Made by a program: the position numbers and the translations under genes. The notes below the pieces were generated by a model. It saw only the letters and a list, made by a program, of their open reading frames with translations, was not told the DNA's origin and did no database searches. A DNA stretch of 64,000 bases, taken from assembly GCF_024055575.1 (NCBI RefSeq), contig NZ_JAMXOE010000001.1:496001-560000 (forward strand), read 5' to 3'. Each line of letters opens with the position of its first letter. The first letter of the stretch is position 1. The DNA comes from Mucilaginibacter flavidus (GTDB lineage Bacteria; Bacteroidota; Bacteroidia; Sphingobacteriales; Sphingobacteriaceae). Below are positions 9,075 to 17,745 of the stretch, piece by piece.

Positions 9075-9989
9075 TTAGTTGTTAGTAAACCTGGTGATTA
9101 TACGTTTACCAATAAGGTTAATAATCACGGTAACAAAAAACAGCACCAGGCCAAGTTCAACCAGTGCCGACAAGTATTGCTCGTGGTCGGCTTCGGTAAA
9201 TTCGTTGGCTATAACGCTGGCCATGGTATTGCTGGGGCCAAAAATTAAATCCTTAAAGTTATGCGCCAGCGTTGGGGTATTACCAATAAGCATGGTAACG
9301 GCCATAGTTTCGCCAAGTGCGCGGCCTAATGACAGCAGCACCCCTGCAAATAAACCTGTGCGGGTATAAGGCATAACCACGCTGCGGATAACCTCGAAAC
9401 GTGTAGCGCCTAATGCATAAGCCCCTTCCTTTAATGCCGAAGGCACCATGCGGATAAGCGTAATGCCTAACGAAGCTGCATAAGGTATTATCATTACAGC
9501 CAATACTAACGATGCAGTTAAAACACCGATACCGTAAGGCGCAACACCTATTTTGGTCTCAATTTGCCTGATTATAGGCACCAGCACAAACAATCCCCAA
9601 AAACCGTAAATAATTGATGGAACAGCTGCAATAAGCTCAATGGAGTTTTTCAACAGGTTTGATAACCAGCCTTTAGGATTATACTCGCCCAGGTAAATTG
9701 ATACCGCGTATGAAAATGGTATAGATAGAAGAAGGGCGATAAATGACGTTAACAGCGTGCCTATTAAAAAAGGATAAGCCCCGTATATGTTTTGTACAGG
9801 GTCCCAAACCTTGCTCCATAAAAACCCGAAGCCTGAAGACTTAACAGATGGAATGGATTCTTTTATCAGTGTTATTAAAATGCCAACAACTATCAGCACC
9901 AGCACAACACCCATAAATATCAATAGCCGCCTGAAAATAGTTTCCCATTTCATTTGGCTGTACGAGAGGTCTAATCTTTTATTCTTCAC
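9075..9989 (-). CDS. pstC: Phosphate ABC transporter permease PstC
   Basis: 304-residue inner-membrane permease with about six hydrophobic segments. The coupling loop is VPSALKEGAYALGATRFEVIRSVVMP. It pairs with PstA. It is separated from pstS by a 117-base gap holding the hairpin-forming repeat at 10013-10100. This gap is far wider than the others in the operon. Confidence 0.95.
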   Translation of the reverse strand: MKNKRLDLSYSQMKWETIFRRLLIFMGVVLVLIVVGILITLIKESIPSVKSSGFGFLWSKVWDPVQNIYGAYPFLIGTLLTSFIALLLSIPFSYAVSIYLGEYNPKGWLSNLLKNSIELIAAVPSIIYGFWGLFVLVPIIRQIETKIGVAPYGIGVLTASLVLAVMIIPYAASLGITLIRMVPSALKEGAYALGATRFEVIRSVVMPYTRTGLFAGVLLSLGRALGETMAVTMLIGNTPTLAHNFKDLIFGPSNTMASVIANEFTEADHEQYLSALVELGLVLFFVTVIINLIGKRIITRFTNN

Positions 9990-10012
9990 AAAATTGGGGA
10001 TTTGTTATTCTC

Positions 10013-10100
10013 TATTCAAGAGTCAAGAGCCAAGAGTCAAGAATCAAGATTAACTCCTGCTTCTTTTCTCTTGACTCTTGGTTCTTTATTCTTGGCTCTA
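10013..10100. repeat. Inverted word-repeat tract inside the pst operon
   Basis: Several copies of CAAGAGTCAAGAGC-type words at about 10017-10050 are answered by complementary CTTGACTCTTGGTTC-type words at 10069-10100. The two halves can pair into a long imperfect hairpin between the pstS stop and the pstC start. Such a hairpin could attenuate or stabilise transcripts, giving more PstS than permease; that role is inference. Confidence 0.65.
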
Positions 10101-10106
10101 AATTAA

Positions 10107-11156
10107 CTATAAAATCGCTTTACCATCATAAGTGGCCGATTTCAAAATTTTCTCAGCAACTTTTAAAGCTGACTTTGAAAGCGGTGCATAATTTAAAGGT
10201 GCGCAATTTTTCTGACCATCGTGAATGTTGTACCATAATAACTTTAACAGTTGTTTAGCACGGTCAGCACTGCGGTCGCTATATTTTTGCTCTTTGTAAA
10301 TTAAAGCCCAGGTAAAGCTGGTGATAGGGTAACCTTTAGGGTTATCAGTATTTGTTAACGATACCTCAGCATTTGCCGGCAGCTCAACGTTGCTTGATGC
10401 TGTAGTAGTTTCCAATGTTGGGGTAATAAATTTACCGGTCTTGTTAGCTATATCAGCAAAAGTCATTTTGTTTTGAAGAGCGTAAGCTAACTCGTTGTAG
10501 CCAATAGCGCCCGGAGTTTGTTTAACCAAACCGGCAACACCTTCGTTACCTTTACCGCCTAAACCGGCTGGCCAGTTAACAGCAGATGCTTTACCTACTT
10601 TTGAAGCCCACTCAGGGTTAACTTTCGTTAAAAAGTCAGTGAAAATGAAAGAGGTACCGCTACCGTCAGAACGGTGGATAACAACTATACCTGTTTCAGG
10701 CAATTTAGTTCCTTTGTTAAGTGCAGCAATTTTAGGATCGTTCCAGGTAGTAATTTTACCAAGGTAAATATCACCTAACACAGCACCGTTCAAATTCAAA
10801 CCTGTTGTAAGGCCCGGTACGTTGTAAGTAATTACAACTGCGCCCGATGCCATTGGAATATGCAATACCGGAGCAGCAATTTTTTTAGCCTGGTCTGCGT
10901 TTAACGGAGCATCTGATCCACCGAAATCAACAGTTTTGTTAGTCAGCTGCAAAATACCGCCGCCTGAACCAATTGACTGGTAATTAACTTTAATGTTTGT
11001 TTTAGCAGCATACTCGGCAAATATTTTCGAGAACAATGGGTACACGAATGTACTGCCTGCACCTAGCAGGGTGTTGTCCTGAGCCGAAGCCGATAACGAT
11101 AGTGCGCTTGCAGCGATTGCTACGGCAGCTACCTTTAAACTTTTAATTACTTTCAT
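10107..11156 (-). CDS. pstS: Phosphate-binding protein PstS
   Basis: 349-residue periplasmic phosphate receptor. A clear signal peptide (AVAIAASALSLSASAQ) ends near residue 25. Phosphate-pocket blocks are AGSTFVYPLFSKIFAEY, NYQSIGSGGGILQL with the following DFGGSDAPL, and HRSDGSGTSFIFTDFL. No lipobox is seen, so it is probably a free periplasmic protein. It lies between the porin gene and pstC in an operon read porin to phoU. Confidence 0.95.
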   Translation of the reverse strand: MKVIKSLKVAAVAIAASALSLSASAQDNTLLGAGSTFVYPLFSKIFAEYAAKTNIKVNYQSIGSGGGILQLTNKTVDFGGSDAPLNADQAKKIAAPVLHIPMASGAVVITYNVPGLTTGLNLNGAVLGDIYLGKITTWNDPKIAALNKGTKLPETGIVVIHRSDGSGTSFIFTDFLTKVNPEWASKVGKASAVNWPAGLGGKGNEGVAGLVKQTPGAIGYNELAYALQNKMTFADIANKTGKFITPTLETTTASSNVELPANAEVSLTNTDNPKGYPITSFTWALIYKEQKYSDRSADRAKQLLKLLWYNIHDGQKNCAPLNYAPLSKSALKVAEKILKSATYDGKAIL

Positions 11157-11201
11157 TTTGTTTTTGAGTTTTGAGTTTTTTGTTCCTTGGTTACCTATTA
11201 A

Positions 11202-12572
11202 TTATTTACCGAATACGTAGTAAACAGTAGCTCTGTAAACCAGGTTGTGGTCAGGGGCAACGTAACCTGTGGTTGATGCATCTCTATTGTCTTTGTAGTT
11301 AACTAACCAAATGTTTGGCTCAAAGTGAACGCCTTTAGCTGGTTGGTAATCTAAACCCAAAGTGTAGAAATTTTCTTTAACGGTTGGGTTGTATGAACCG
11401 TAGTTAGTGTTAACTGTGTACGAAGCAGTTTTATCGAATTTAGTATCAGGCTGATAAGCATCGAAACGTGCGAAGTAGTTAAGTGTCTTTGAAATTGCTC
11501 CTTTGGCAAAAACTGAGAAACCTTGTGCAGTAGCATTTTCAGGAGTGCCAGCTTTGCTAACGCCGCTTGCAAATTTCTGAGTGTATGCCTCAACACCAAT
11601 TGTAATTGGTTTGGTATTGTATGCTGCAAAAATTTTGAACATGTTATGGTTCTGTCCGTCAGGAATTGGTGTAGACGAAGGAGATGTTTTAACATAATCT
11701 GCATAGATATCTACGTAAAGCTTTTTGTTTAAAAACTTACCCCACAAATCACCGTAGAAAATTTTGTAGAAACCTGTGTTATTATTAGCTGCAGATAATA
11801 AGCTTGATGTGCTGTTGTTACCCACCATAAATACGTAACCAAAGTTTTTAACAGCAGGGTCAAACGTTCCTTGTAAAGCAGCACCCAAATCATATGAGTT
11901 GTTTTTGTGGATATCTGTTATGGTTTTCTCAATTGAACGGTAACCCCAGGTTGCTTCTGATAATGAAGTAGGACCGTTTGTTCCGGGCTCATTCAATGCA
12001 AAGCCGGGAGTTCCCATTTCACCAATAACAAGGTCGGTTCCGTTCCAAAGGTCTCTGATCCTTAAGTTTGCATTTTTGATCCAGAAGGCCATTTTACCGT
12101 CAACCAGGTTGTCGCCGTTTTGGATTGTATTAGTAGCACCTGCAAAAGAACCAGTGTTAGCGTTAGGCTCAGAAGCCAATAACAATTCTACTTTGAATTT
12201 TTTGGTTATTTCATAATCATAACCTAAGTAGATACGACGGAATTGGAAAGCGTTACGGTATTTAGGTACACCGTTGTACTGATTTTCGCTACCTCTGTTG
12301 GTTGCATCAGCGTGTGCATTATAATACAAATCGCCAAATACATAACCCCAAATTCTTCTTTGTGGTTTCCATGAAGTATCTTCAGCAGCTTTAGTAGTTT
12401 TCTTTACTTCGGCAGGTGCAGTAGTGCCTGCATCGGTAGTAGTAGTTTTTGCGGCCGGAGCGGCGGCTAGAACCTGTGAATTTGTTTGCGCTTTAACAGT
12501 GATAGCACCCAGTGTTAACGTTGCTACGGCTGCTATACTAAAAAGTCTTGTAAACATTGTTTTCATAATCAA
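11202..12572 (-). CDS. Outer-membrane porin of the phosphate operon (OprP/OprO-like)
   Basis: 456-residue predicted outer-membrane beta-barrel. The signal peptide ends near residue 29 (GAITVKAQ). A Thr/Ala/Lys-rich linker follows (~30-70), then many alternating aromatic beta strands such as GYVFGDLYYNAHA, FQFRRIYLGYDYEI and the terminal RATVYYVFGK. The closing aromatic-rich strand is typical of porins. Position immediately upstream of pstS suggests phosphate uptake across the outer membrane, like phosphate-selective porins. The barrel class is fairly secure; selectivity is inferred from context. An alternative ATG lies two codons in at 12566. Confidence 0.8.
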   Translation of the reverse strand: MIMKTMFTRLFSIAAVATLTLGAITVKAQTNSQVLAAAPAAKTTTTDAGTTAPAEVKKTTKAAEDTSWKPQRRIWGYVFGDLYYNAHADATNRGSENQYNGVPKYRNAFQFRRIYLGYDYEITKKFKVELLLASEPNANTGSFAGATNTIQNGDNLVDGKMAFWIKNANLRIRDLWNGTDLVIGEMGTPGFALNEPGTNGPTSLSEATWGYRSIEKTITDIHKNNSYDLGAALQGTFDPAVKNFGYVFMVGNNSTSSLLSAANNNTGFYKIFYGDLWGKFLNKKLYVDIYADYVKTSPSSTPIPDGQNHNMFKIFAAYNTKPITIGVEAYTQKFASGVSKAGTPENATAQGFSVFAKGAISKTLNYFARFDAYQPDTKFDKTASYTVNTNYGSYNPTVKENFYTLGLDYQPAKGVHFEPNIWLVNYKDNRDASTTGYVAPDHNLVYRATVYYVFGK

Positions 12573-12873
12573 TTAAGGATTAAATAAATTTTGCCTCAAA
12601 AGTGGGGCAGCAGCATTATCTTAATGTTAACAGATCATTAATCTTTGATGATATTATTTAAATGTTAACTTAACCTTAAAAGCATCGAAAAACGCTATAA
12701 AAACGCAATTTGGTGGATTTTAAAAAATAACAAATAACTGATTTTTAAGCACTTACATTGACTTTTCGTTATACGAAAATTGATAACACAGATTTAACAT
12801 TGCGCCTATTCTGTTTAATATACACTTAACAATACAGCCGTATTTTTGGGTTTTCCTAATAATATAACTGTTT
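12573..12873. promoter_or_regulatory. Divergent control region of the phosphate genes
   Basis: 301 bases without a gene, between the porin and the DUF47 gene. A plus-strand promoter is suggested by TATTTTTG at 12841-12848, with TTTA at 12814-12817 about 23 bases upstream. TTAAC half-sites recur: TGTTAACA at 12625-12632, two head-to-tail TTAAC units at 12665-12674, and further copies near 12793 and 12825. Spaced direct repeats are what a PhoB-type regulator would bind, but no Bacteroidota Pho box consensus is known to me. Confidence 0.4.
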
Positions 12874-13512
12874 ATGAGGGTTTTAATCCAGGATTTTCTG
12901 CCAAACCGCGAATTGTTCTACGCCAAGCTTAATATGGCTGCAAAAAATGCACACAATATGGCAACTTTGCTTTTGGCGGTTATTGAAACTGCGCCAGGCG
13001 AAGCACGGGACCAGTTGTGTAAACAGGCAGATAAACTGGAACACTATGGCGATGAGATAACCCACAAAATTTACCTGGCGCTTGACAGGATTGTTTTTAC
13101 CCCCCTAAACCGTAACGATATACATGTATTGGCCGGCGCGATTGACGATGTTGCCGATATGATAAAGGAAGCAAGCACGCGCATAAACCTTTATAACATA
13201 ACCGATATAAGTACCCCTATTAGTGAACTTACCGGCATCATACAAAAGGCCTGTGCCGAAATACAAAACAGCGTTGCACTGCTAAGAAAACATCGTGCGG
13301 ACAATGAAATACTTATTGCCTTGCGCCAGGTAAAACTCTACGAACGCCAGGCCGACCGGATTTACTACAACGCAGTAGCCAGCCTGTTTGCAAATGATAA
13401 GGACCCCATTAACGTAATTAAATACCGCGAGATACTGCAATCGTTAGAAAACACGGTAAACAAATGCAAAAGCGCAGCTGATGTGCTGGAAGTGGTTTTG
13501 ATAAACAGGTAA
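12874..13512 (+). CDS. DUF47 (PhoU-like) phosphate-transport regulator
   Basis: 212-residue all-helical protein of the DUF47/PhoU-like superfamily. DUF47 proteins usually accompany the low-affinity Pit phosphate permease. Diagnostic acidic helices are LEHYGDEITHKIY near residue 52 and DDVADMIKEASTRINLYN near residue 91. A Pit gene would normally follow, but none is here: the next gene is an HTH regulator on the other strand. It diverges from the pst operon and may share its control region. It could act in trans on a distant Pit or on PstSCAB. Confidence 0.85.
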   Translation: MRVLIQDFLPNRELFYAKLNMAAKNAHNMATLLLAVIETAPGEARDQLCKQADKLEHYGDEITHKIYLALDRIVFTPLNRNDIHVLAGAIDDVADMIKEASTRINLYNITDISTPISELTGIIQKACAEIQNSVALLRKHRADNEILIALRQVKLYERQADRIYYNAVASLFANDKDPINVIKYREILQSLENTVNKCKSAADVLEVVLINR

Positions 13513-13522
13513 TCTATAAAGG

Positions 13523-13669
13523 CGTCATTGCGAGGAACGAAGCAACCTCTACGTAGGACAGTCATGAACCTAAATCTTAATATTGACCTTAAAGCCGCTT
13601 TTAGGTCACCAAAAAGTTTTGTATCGTTGATTTGCACGCGCAGAGGTTGCTTCGTTCCTCGCAATGACG
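13523..13669. repeat. MITE-like repeat, copy A
   Basis: 147-base element with exact 28-base terminal inverted repeats at 13523-13550 and 13642-13669, beginning CGTCATTGCGAGGAACGAAG. A related copy lies at 23984-24138, and solo arms occur at 23950-23975 and about 24513-24533. It carries short open frames on both strands (reading ...GCFVPRND), which are repeat artefacts. No transposase is present, so it would be non-autonomous. Confidence 0.8.
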
Positions 13670-13689
13670 GTCTCGTTTGGGTTTTGACT

Positions 13690-14052
13690 TTATCCCGCTT
13701 TTTGCTCCCCTACCAGGCCCTGGTCTTTTAAGTCTTTCAACTCAAGCTCGTAGGCACGCATGCGGGCGTGCAGTATATCAAGCTCGGTGCGCATCATCTG
13801 TATTTCGGTAATCAGTTTGGCCGATTCGGGTTTGTTGATCTTCTTTTCGCCGGTACCGAGTATGAGCCACTCGGGCGAGTATTTGAGCTGGAAACACAGC
13901 TTGCGGATAAGGTAATAGCTAACGTCCTGCTTTTTGTTTATCACTTTGCTGATAAACCCCTGGTCGACACCAATTGCACCCGCAAGTGCAAGCTGGCCGC
14001 CATGCTCTTTTACAATTACCTTTAACCGTTTTACTATTGCTTCGTCAGACAT
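13690..14052 (-). CDS. HTH DNA-binding protein with C-terminal coiled coil
   Basis: About 120 residues from the ATG at 14052 (an in-frame ATG at 14073 adds seven residues). The N-terminal ~65 residues look like a lambda-repressor-type HTH: LALAGAIGVDQGFISKVINKK as helix-turn-helix, then SPEWLILGTGEKK, a phrase common in phage-type repressors. Residues ~80-115 are charged and heptad-like (LITEIQMMRTELDILHARM), suggesting dimerisation through a coiled coil. There is no peptidase domain. Targets unknown. Confidence 0.7.
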   Translation of the reverse strand: MSDEAIVKRLKVIVKEHGGQLALAGAIGVDQGFISKVINKKQDVSYYLIRKLCFQLKYSPEWLILGTGEKKINKPESAKLITEIQMMRTELDILHARMRAYELELKDLKDQGLVGEQKAG

Positions 14053-14167
14053 TTTGATTGCAATAATAAACAAAGATGCGGAATAGTCAAGGGTTAGTTT
14101 TCTTTTAACTTGATTGGGTTGAATTCAGTTGTTTAGGTTGATTAAGTTGTCGAAAACCTAAAATCAA

Positions 14168-14202
14168 AAAGGCCGCAAGTTGTTTTTAAACCTGCGGCCT
14201 TT
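14168..14202 (-). terminator. Hairpin after the gene at 14251-14649
   Basis: AAAGGCCGCAAG at 14168-14179 pairs, with one mismatch, with CCTGCGGCCTTT at 14191-14202. The GC-rich stem is flanked by A/T runs. It lies downstream of the minus-strand gene ending at 14251 and is a probable intrinsic terminator. Confidence 0.65.
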
Positions 14203-14250
14203 CACCTAAAAAACTCAATTAACTTAATCCAACTTAACCAACTAAAAAAA

Positions 14251-14649
14251 TTACCCCACCATCACAAATTCGCTGCTGTGCTGATGTACCAGGTCAAGCA
14301 ATTCATCAAGCCTTGCATTGTAAGCCTCAATTGAAATTTGCCCGTTATTATATTTTGCTGAAAGCACTTTAAGCTCCTGTACTTTCGACAGCCTTAAACT
14401 TTCTGATTTGTTATTATAAAGATTTGCCATTGTTGATGCGGCCGCCATATTTAAAGGCGCATCGTCATAACGCAAAATGGCTTTTAACGATTGTATTTTT
14501 TGTTCTGTTGCCTTTAATAGGAACATTGGAGGTATGCTTCTGCTCTCGCGCAAAACCGCTGTAACTTTTACATTTTGCTTTTTATCGAACTTTAAAATCA
14601 TTACTATGATTGTTACCCCTGCAATCAGAAAGAAAAAAAATATGTCCAT
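14251..14649 (-). CDS. Membrane-anchored protein of unknown function
   Basis: About 132 residues from the ATG at 14649 (six more if 14667 is used). One hydrophobic segment at the N terminus (IFFFFLIAGVTIIVMIL) is followed by a charged, mostly helical cytoplasmic region of about 110 residues. I see no known motif. The neighbours share no clear pathway. Confidence 0.5.
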   Translation of the reverse strand: MDIFFFFLIAGVTIIVMILKFDKKQNVKVTAVLRESRSIPPMFLLKATEQKIQSLKAILRYDDAPLNMAAASTMANLYNNKSESLRLSKVQELKVLSAKYNNGQISIEAYNARLDELLDLVHQHSSEFVMVG

Positions 14650-14756
14650 CGTTTTAAGATTTATCAATTACCTAGCCAAAACATTCGGTGATTGATGTTC
14701 TTTTACGATAGTGAGGTTTAAGTAGTTACGTTTATTTAAAAAAAAGTTTGGGGAAG

Positions 14757-14893
14757 TTCATAGTTGATAGTTCATGGTTCATAGCAGCTACAATTGGCAC
14801 ATACCTTTTATCTTGGTTCTTGACTCTTGGTTCTTGGTTCTTGGTTCTCCACCTCTTCCGGCTATGATCTATGAACCATCAACCATGAACTAA
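14757..14893. repeat. Degenerate inverted word-repeat tract
   Basis: GTTCATAGTTGATAGTTC-type words at 14757-14786 pair with the complementary GAACCATCAACCATGAAC block at 14873-14890. TTGGTTC is repeated in tandem between them (14814-14847). The right arm reaches the stop codon of the acetyltransferase gene at 14890. It probably acts as a 3' end structure. Confidence 0.6.
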
Positions 14894-15390
14894 AGTTCCT
14901 TCTCATAGCACAAAAACCGCATGCCCGGCCTAAAGCCGAGGCCTATTTCGCCGGCGTATTGGTAGCCCAGCTTGGGGAAAAGCTTTTGGGTAGCCTGGTT
15001 ATTGGTATTGGTATCTACTCGTAATTTACTGATGCCTTTATTTATGGCCACCTGTTCGGCTTGTAACATCAGGCCCACGGCTACGCCCTTACCCTGGTAC
15101 CGCGGACTAACAGCCAATCTGTGCGTTACTATCGCCGTTTCGTTAATGTCCCAGCCAACTTCGGCATATTCCGGCTCCTGGTCGGTGGTGATGGCGCTTA
15201 TGCCTGCAATATCGCCGTCAATTTCGGCAAGCCAAAGCTGGTTTAGGGCTATATCTTTCTCAAAAACAGCAGGATTTGGGTAAGTATTGTCCCACTGCAT
15301 GTTGCCGGCCGCATTCATTAATGGCACAACTTCAGCAATTAGCAGCATTATTTGGGGGATATCGGTAAGGGTGGCAAGGCGAATTAACAC
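14890..15390 (-). CDS. GNAT-family N-acetyltransferase
   Basis: 166-residue single-domain acetyltransferase. It begins with the family-typical MLIRLATLTDIPQIMLLI. The acetyl-CoA loop is LAVSPRYQGKGVAVGLMLQAE near residues 92-112, followed by LRVDTNTNNQATQKLFPKLGYQ. Substrate unknown. Length and start agree with stand-alone GNAT enzymes. No operon partner is evident. Confidence 0.85.
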   Translation of the reverse strand: MLIRLATLTDIPQIMLLIAEVVPLMNAAGNMQWDNTYPNPAVFEKDIALNQLWLAEIDGDIAGISAITTDQEPEYAEVGWDINETAIVTHRLAVSPRYQGKGVAVGLMLQAEQVAINKGISKLRVDTNTNNQATQKLFPKLGYQYAGEIGLGFRPGMRFLCYEKEL

Positions 15391-15688
15391 GATTTAAAGA
15401 TTTAAAAGATTTTCAGGATCGATGTGTTTATCATCGATTACAAATTGCTACAAAAATAACCAATGCAAATATGTTTACCATTAATAAAAACAGGTATGTC
15501 TTACCTTTCGAAATTAACTTAAAAAAGAAAATAACGTAAGCCATGATCGTTAAAAGGCACTTTTTTGACCTAAGGGATTGAATAAGGATAAAGTGTTACT
15601 GAATTTTTCTTGTTGATTGTTCACAAATGTTCGGACTAAATTGTTAAAAGCGTTGTTTACCTTTAGCTTAACAATTAAACCAAGTAAT

Positions 15689-15925
15689 ATGAGTAGTGAT
15701 TATATTAATAGAATAATGTCTGGTCAAGAAAATATCCACAATATCAATACGGCCGCGATTGAGAACGCATCTAAACAAATGGATGATGCATTACATGCAA
15801 AGGAGTTGCAACGACTGAAGGAGAGACAATCAGATAGAATGTTTCAAATTGTATTGGTACTGCTTGGAGCATTAGCGGGTGCAACTATCACGTTACTAAT
15901 AGAACATTTCGTAAAGGGTAATTAA
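15689..15925 (+). CDS. Small single-pass membrane protein
   Basis: 78 residues from the ATG at 15689 (the open frame reaches 15617, but the extra residues look untranslated). A polar helical N-terminal part (IENASKQMDDALHAKELQRLKERQSDR) is followed by one membrane helix near the C terminus (FQIVLVLLGALAGATITLLI). This plan resembles small tail-anchored proteins. It is followed after 12 bases by another short gene, so the two may be co-transcribed. Function unknown. Confidence 0.45.
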   Translation: MSSDYINRIMSGQENIHNINTAAIENASKQMDDALHAKELQRLKERQSDRMFQIVLVLLGALAGATITLLIEHFVKGN

Positions 15926-15937
15926 TGCTTAGGGTAT

Positions 15938-16150
15938 ATGAAAGACAATGAAACGATACAAGGCTATCAAATTATAATGCAGGGAGTAATGAATAAGTTT
16001 AGTGAATCATTTGGAATAGGGAGTAAACCAATATATGATTACGTTGAGCCAGTTTTTGAAAATGGCTGCATTATTGGTGTTCGGATAATTGATAAAGATT
16101 TGCAACAATATTTGATAGATGAAATCAAATTAATTTACCCGATTAGTTAA
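15938..16150 (+). CDS. Short hypothetical protein
   Basis: 70-residue soluble protein without a recognised motif. The sequence looks like real coding (GIGSKPIYDYVEPVFENGCIIGVRIIDKDL). It follows the small membrane protein by 12 bases, which favours a two-gene transcript. AT-rich codon use sets this pair and the toxin region beyond apart from the flanking genes, hinting at acquired DNA. Confidence 0.4.
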   Translation: MKDNETIQGYQIIMQGVMNKFSESFGIGSKPIYDYVEPVFENGCIIGVRIIDKDLQQYLIDEIKLIYPIS

Positions 16151-16565
16151 TTCCGGACAGAAAATGAACTCATCGGTGTATATATATCCGTGCGGTTTAT
16201 TCATTAAAATTACCAAATAGTTTTATGTTGATTTTGTGAACTGTCCCCGCTGGAAACATTTCGGGCAGACTATTATTTGCGTGAATTGCTCTGGATGCAA
16301 TTTACAGTTGCTTTTCAAGGCATAATTGCAAGTAAGGTCTATCAAAAATCTACAAATAATCAAATCACAACAAAAAACCTATGGCTATAGGCTAATCGGT
16401 TTCTCAAGCTATGAGATAATTTCTTTTTTTTCTCTGATCCTTGTCTTTTAATGTATTAATTAAAATAATAATGGAATACAAAATGGATAGTTACTTCTTC
16501 TATTTTTTAATATTAGCCAGCCACATATTATTTAGCCAACCTTAAATAAATAATGAAACTAAAAA
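16151..16565. other. Gene-free AT-rich stretch
   Basis: 415 bases with no credible reading frame, RNA gene or repeat. It lies between the small plus-strand genes and the 3' end of the toxin-like gene. I see nothing further in it. Confidence 0.5.
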
Positions 16566-16922
16566 TTAAGCGGCATCAAATGTTGCGTCAACAATGTGTG
16601 CAATTAGCCTTTCCATTGCTTGAGGTTTTAATTTATTAAATGGAGTAGGCTCAAGGATGTATTTTTCTAATACATAGAGGATTAAATGACATCTAACTTG
16701 AGATTTTTTACCAGTATGTTTTTTCTCATACATGCTGTCATCTAAAACAAAGCTAAATCTATCAATACTTGGGGTGCCAGAAATCATTACGCAGACATAA
16801 CACTTGTCTTTATTATAAACTTCGTCACAAGATAAAATAACAGCGGGATGTTCTAAATATTCATCGTGTTTTTTTGGCATCTCAAAATTTAATGAGACTA
16901 TATCCCCTTTCTTAAAAGACAT
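16566..16922 (-). CDS. PemK/MazF-like toxin candidate
   Basis: 118-residue protein with the opening FKKGDIVSLNFE and the following EHPAVILSCDEVY and CYVCVMISGTP strands, like the SH3-like barrel of PemK/MazF mRNA interferases. The usual DxxP/Q region after the first strand is altered (EMPKKHDEYLEHPAVIL). Length matches the family. Its ATG directly follows the stop codon of the upstream gene (TAA then ATG with no gap), an arrangement typical of toxin-antitoxin pairs. The partner is not a known antitoxin type, so the call is moderate. Confidence 0.6.
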   Translation of the reverse strand: MSFKKGDIVSLNFEMPKKHDEYLEHPAVILSCDEVYNKDKCYVCVMISGTPSIDRFSFVLDDSMYEKKHTGKKSQVRCHLILYVLEKYILEPTPFNKLKPQAMERLIAHIVDATFDAA

Positions 16923-17405
16923 TTAATTATATGTAGAAAGTATAGACTTACGGCCAAAATCAGATATTTGCTGTTTTAAAACTTCATCTGTTATTAAACT
17001 TTCGTGTTCTTGATAAGCGATCTTATGCAAACGAGCCTCTGTTTTATAAACCATTTTTTTAAATGGTTTGAATGCAATTTGCATTTTCCTACTTTTAGTA
17101 TTAATCATAGACCTATCTAACCTTTCAATGAAAGAGACTAATTTTTTAAACGACTTTAACTCTTTAGCTGCTTCTTGAGAACTAAGATTAGTAATACGTA
17201 CAAAATCTTTTTCCAATATCTCGCAGCCGGAGGTAAAATCATTCACAAGACTATGCTCTAACCTATCAGCAAATGCTTTAAGATTGTTGTAAACCCAAAT
17301 ACGAAATAAAATCAATAACGATTTTTCGCTTCGATATAAATATGAGTCAGCGGTTAGCATTTTAAAAATGATTAATTGTGTTGAGTATATGAAGTAATTA
17401 AACAT
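16923..17405 (-). CDS. Unknown partner gene abutting the PemK-like gene
   Basis: 160 residues (145 if the internal ATG at 17360 is used, which removes an odd hydrophobic leader). Highly helical and lysine-rich, with stretches such as EAAKELKSFKKLVSFIERLD and KMQIAFKPFKKMVYKTEARL. No AbrB, RHH, HTH or Phd motif is visible. It lies immediately upstream of the toxin-like gene with no intervening base, so it may be the antitoxin of an undescribed pair, or an unrelated gene. Low GC relative to neighbours suggests transfer. Confidence 0.5.
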   Translation of the reverse strand: MFNYFIYSTQLIIFKMLTADSYLYRSEKSLLILFRIWVYNNLKAFADRLEHSLVNDFTSGCEILEKDFVRITNLSSQEAAKELKSFKKLVSFIERLDRSMINTKSRKMQIAFKPFKKMVYKTEARLHKIAYQEHESLITDEVLKQQISDFGRKSILSTYN

Positions 17406-17745
17406 TATAGTTTTTTTAAAACTATTTGATGAAATGTAAAATTATTACATATTAGTATTAAATCCGTCTTACAAATGTATCACAAAAAACATACCGTGTA
17501 TACTTTTAAAAAATATTTGTTAACATTTTCTTAGTAAGTTATAGTTGCATCATAAAAATGCTAACAGATTTTTTACGTAAATATGAGATACTTTGTTGTG
17601 TAGTTTCTTGCACATTATGACTATATGACAAACAAAAAGGTTTAATTGTTACAGATAAGAAAATTACTTTAGCTTATATACCAAAGATACCCAATCTTAA
17701 CAAAATAAATGCTGACACTATTTTGTTAGTCCTATTCTGTTAACC
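17406..17745. promoter_or_regulatory. AT-rich upstream region of the toxin-like pair
   Basis: 340 bases without a gene. On the minus strand TACATTTG at 17472-17479 fits the TAnnTTTG -7 box and would start transcription about 60 bases before the pair. I find no clear -33 box or operator dyad. The remainder is featureless AT-rich sequence. Confidence 0.3.

Noticed and set aside
13528..13731. Open frames on both strands over the MITE-like repeat
   Set aside because: The same peptide ending (GCFVPRND) appears at 23952-24197 because both are the terminal repeat read in frame.
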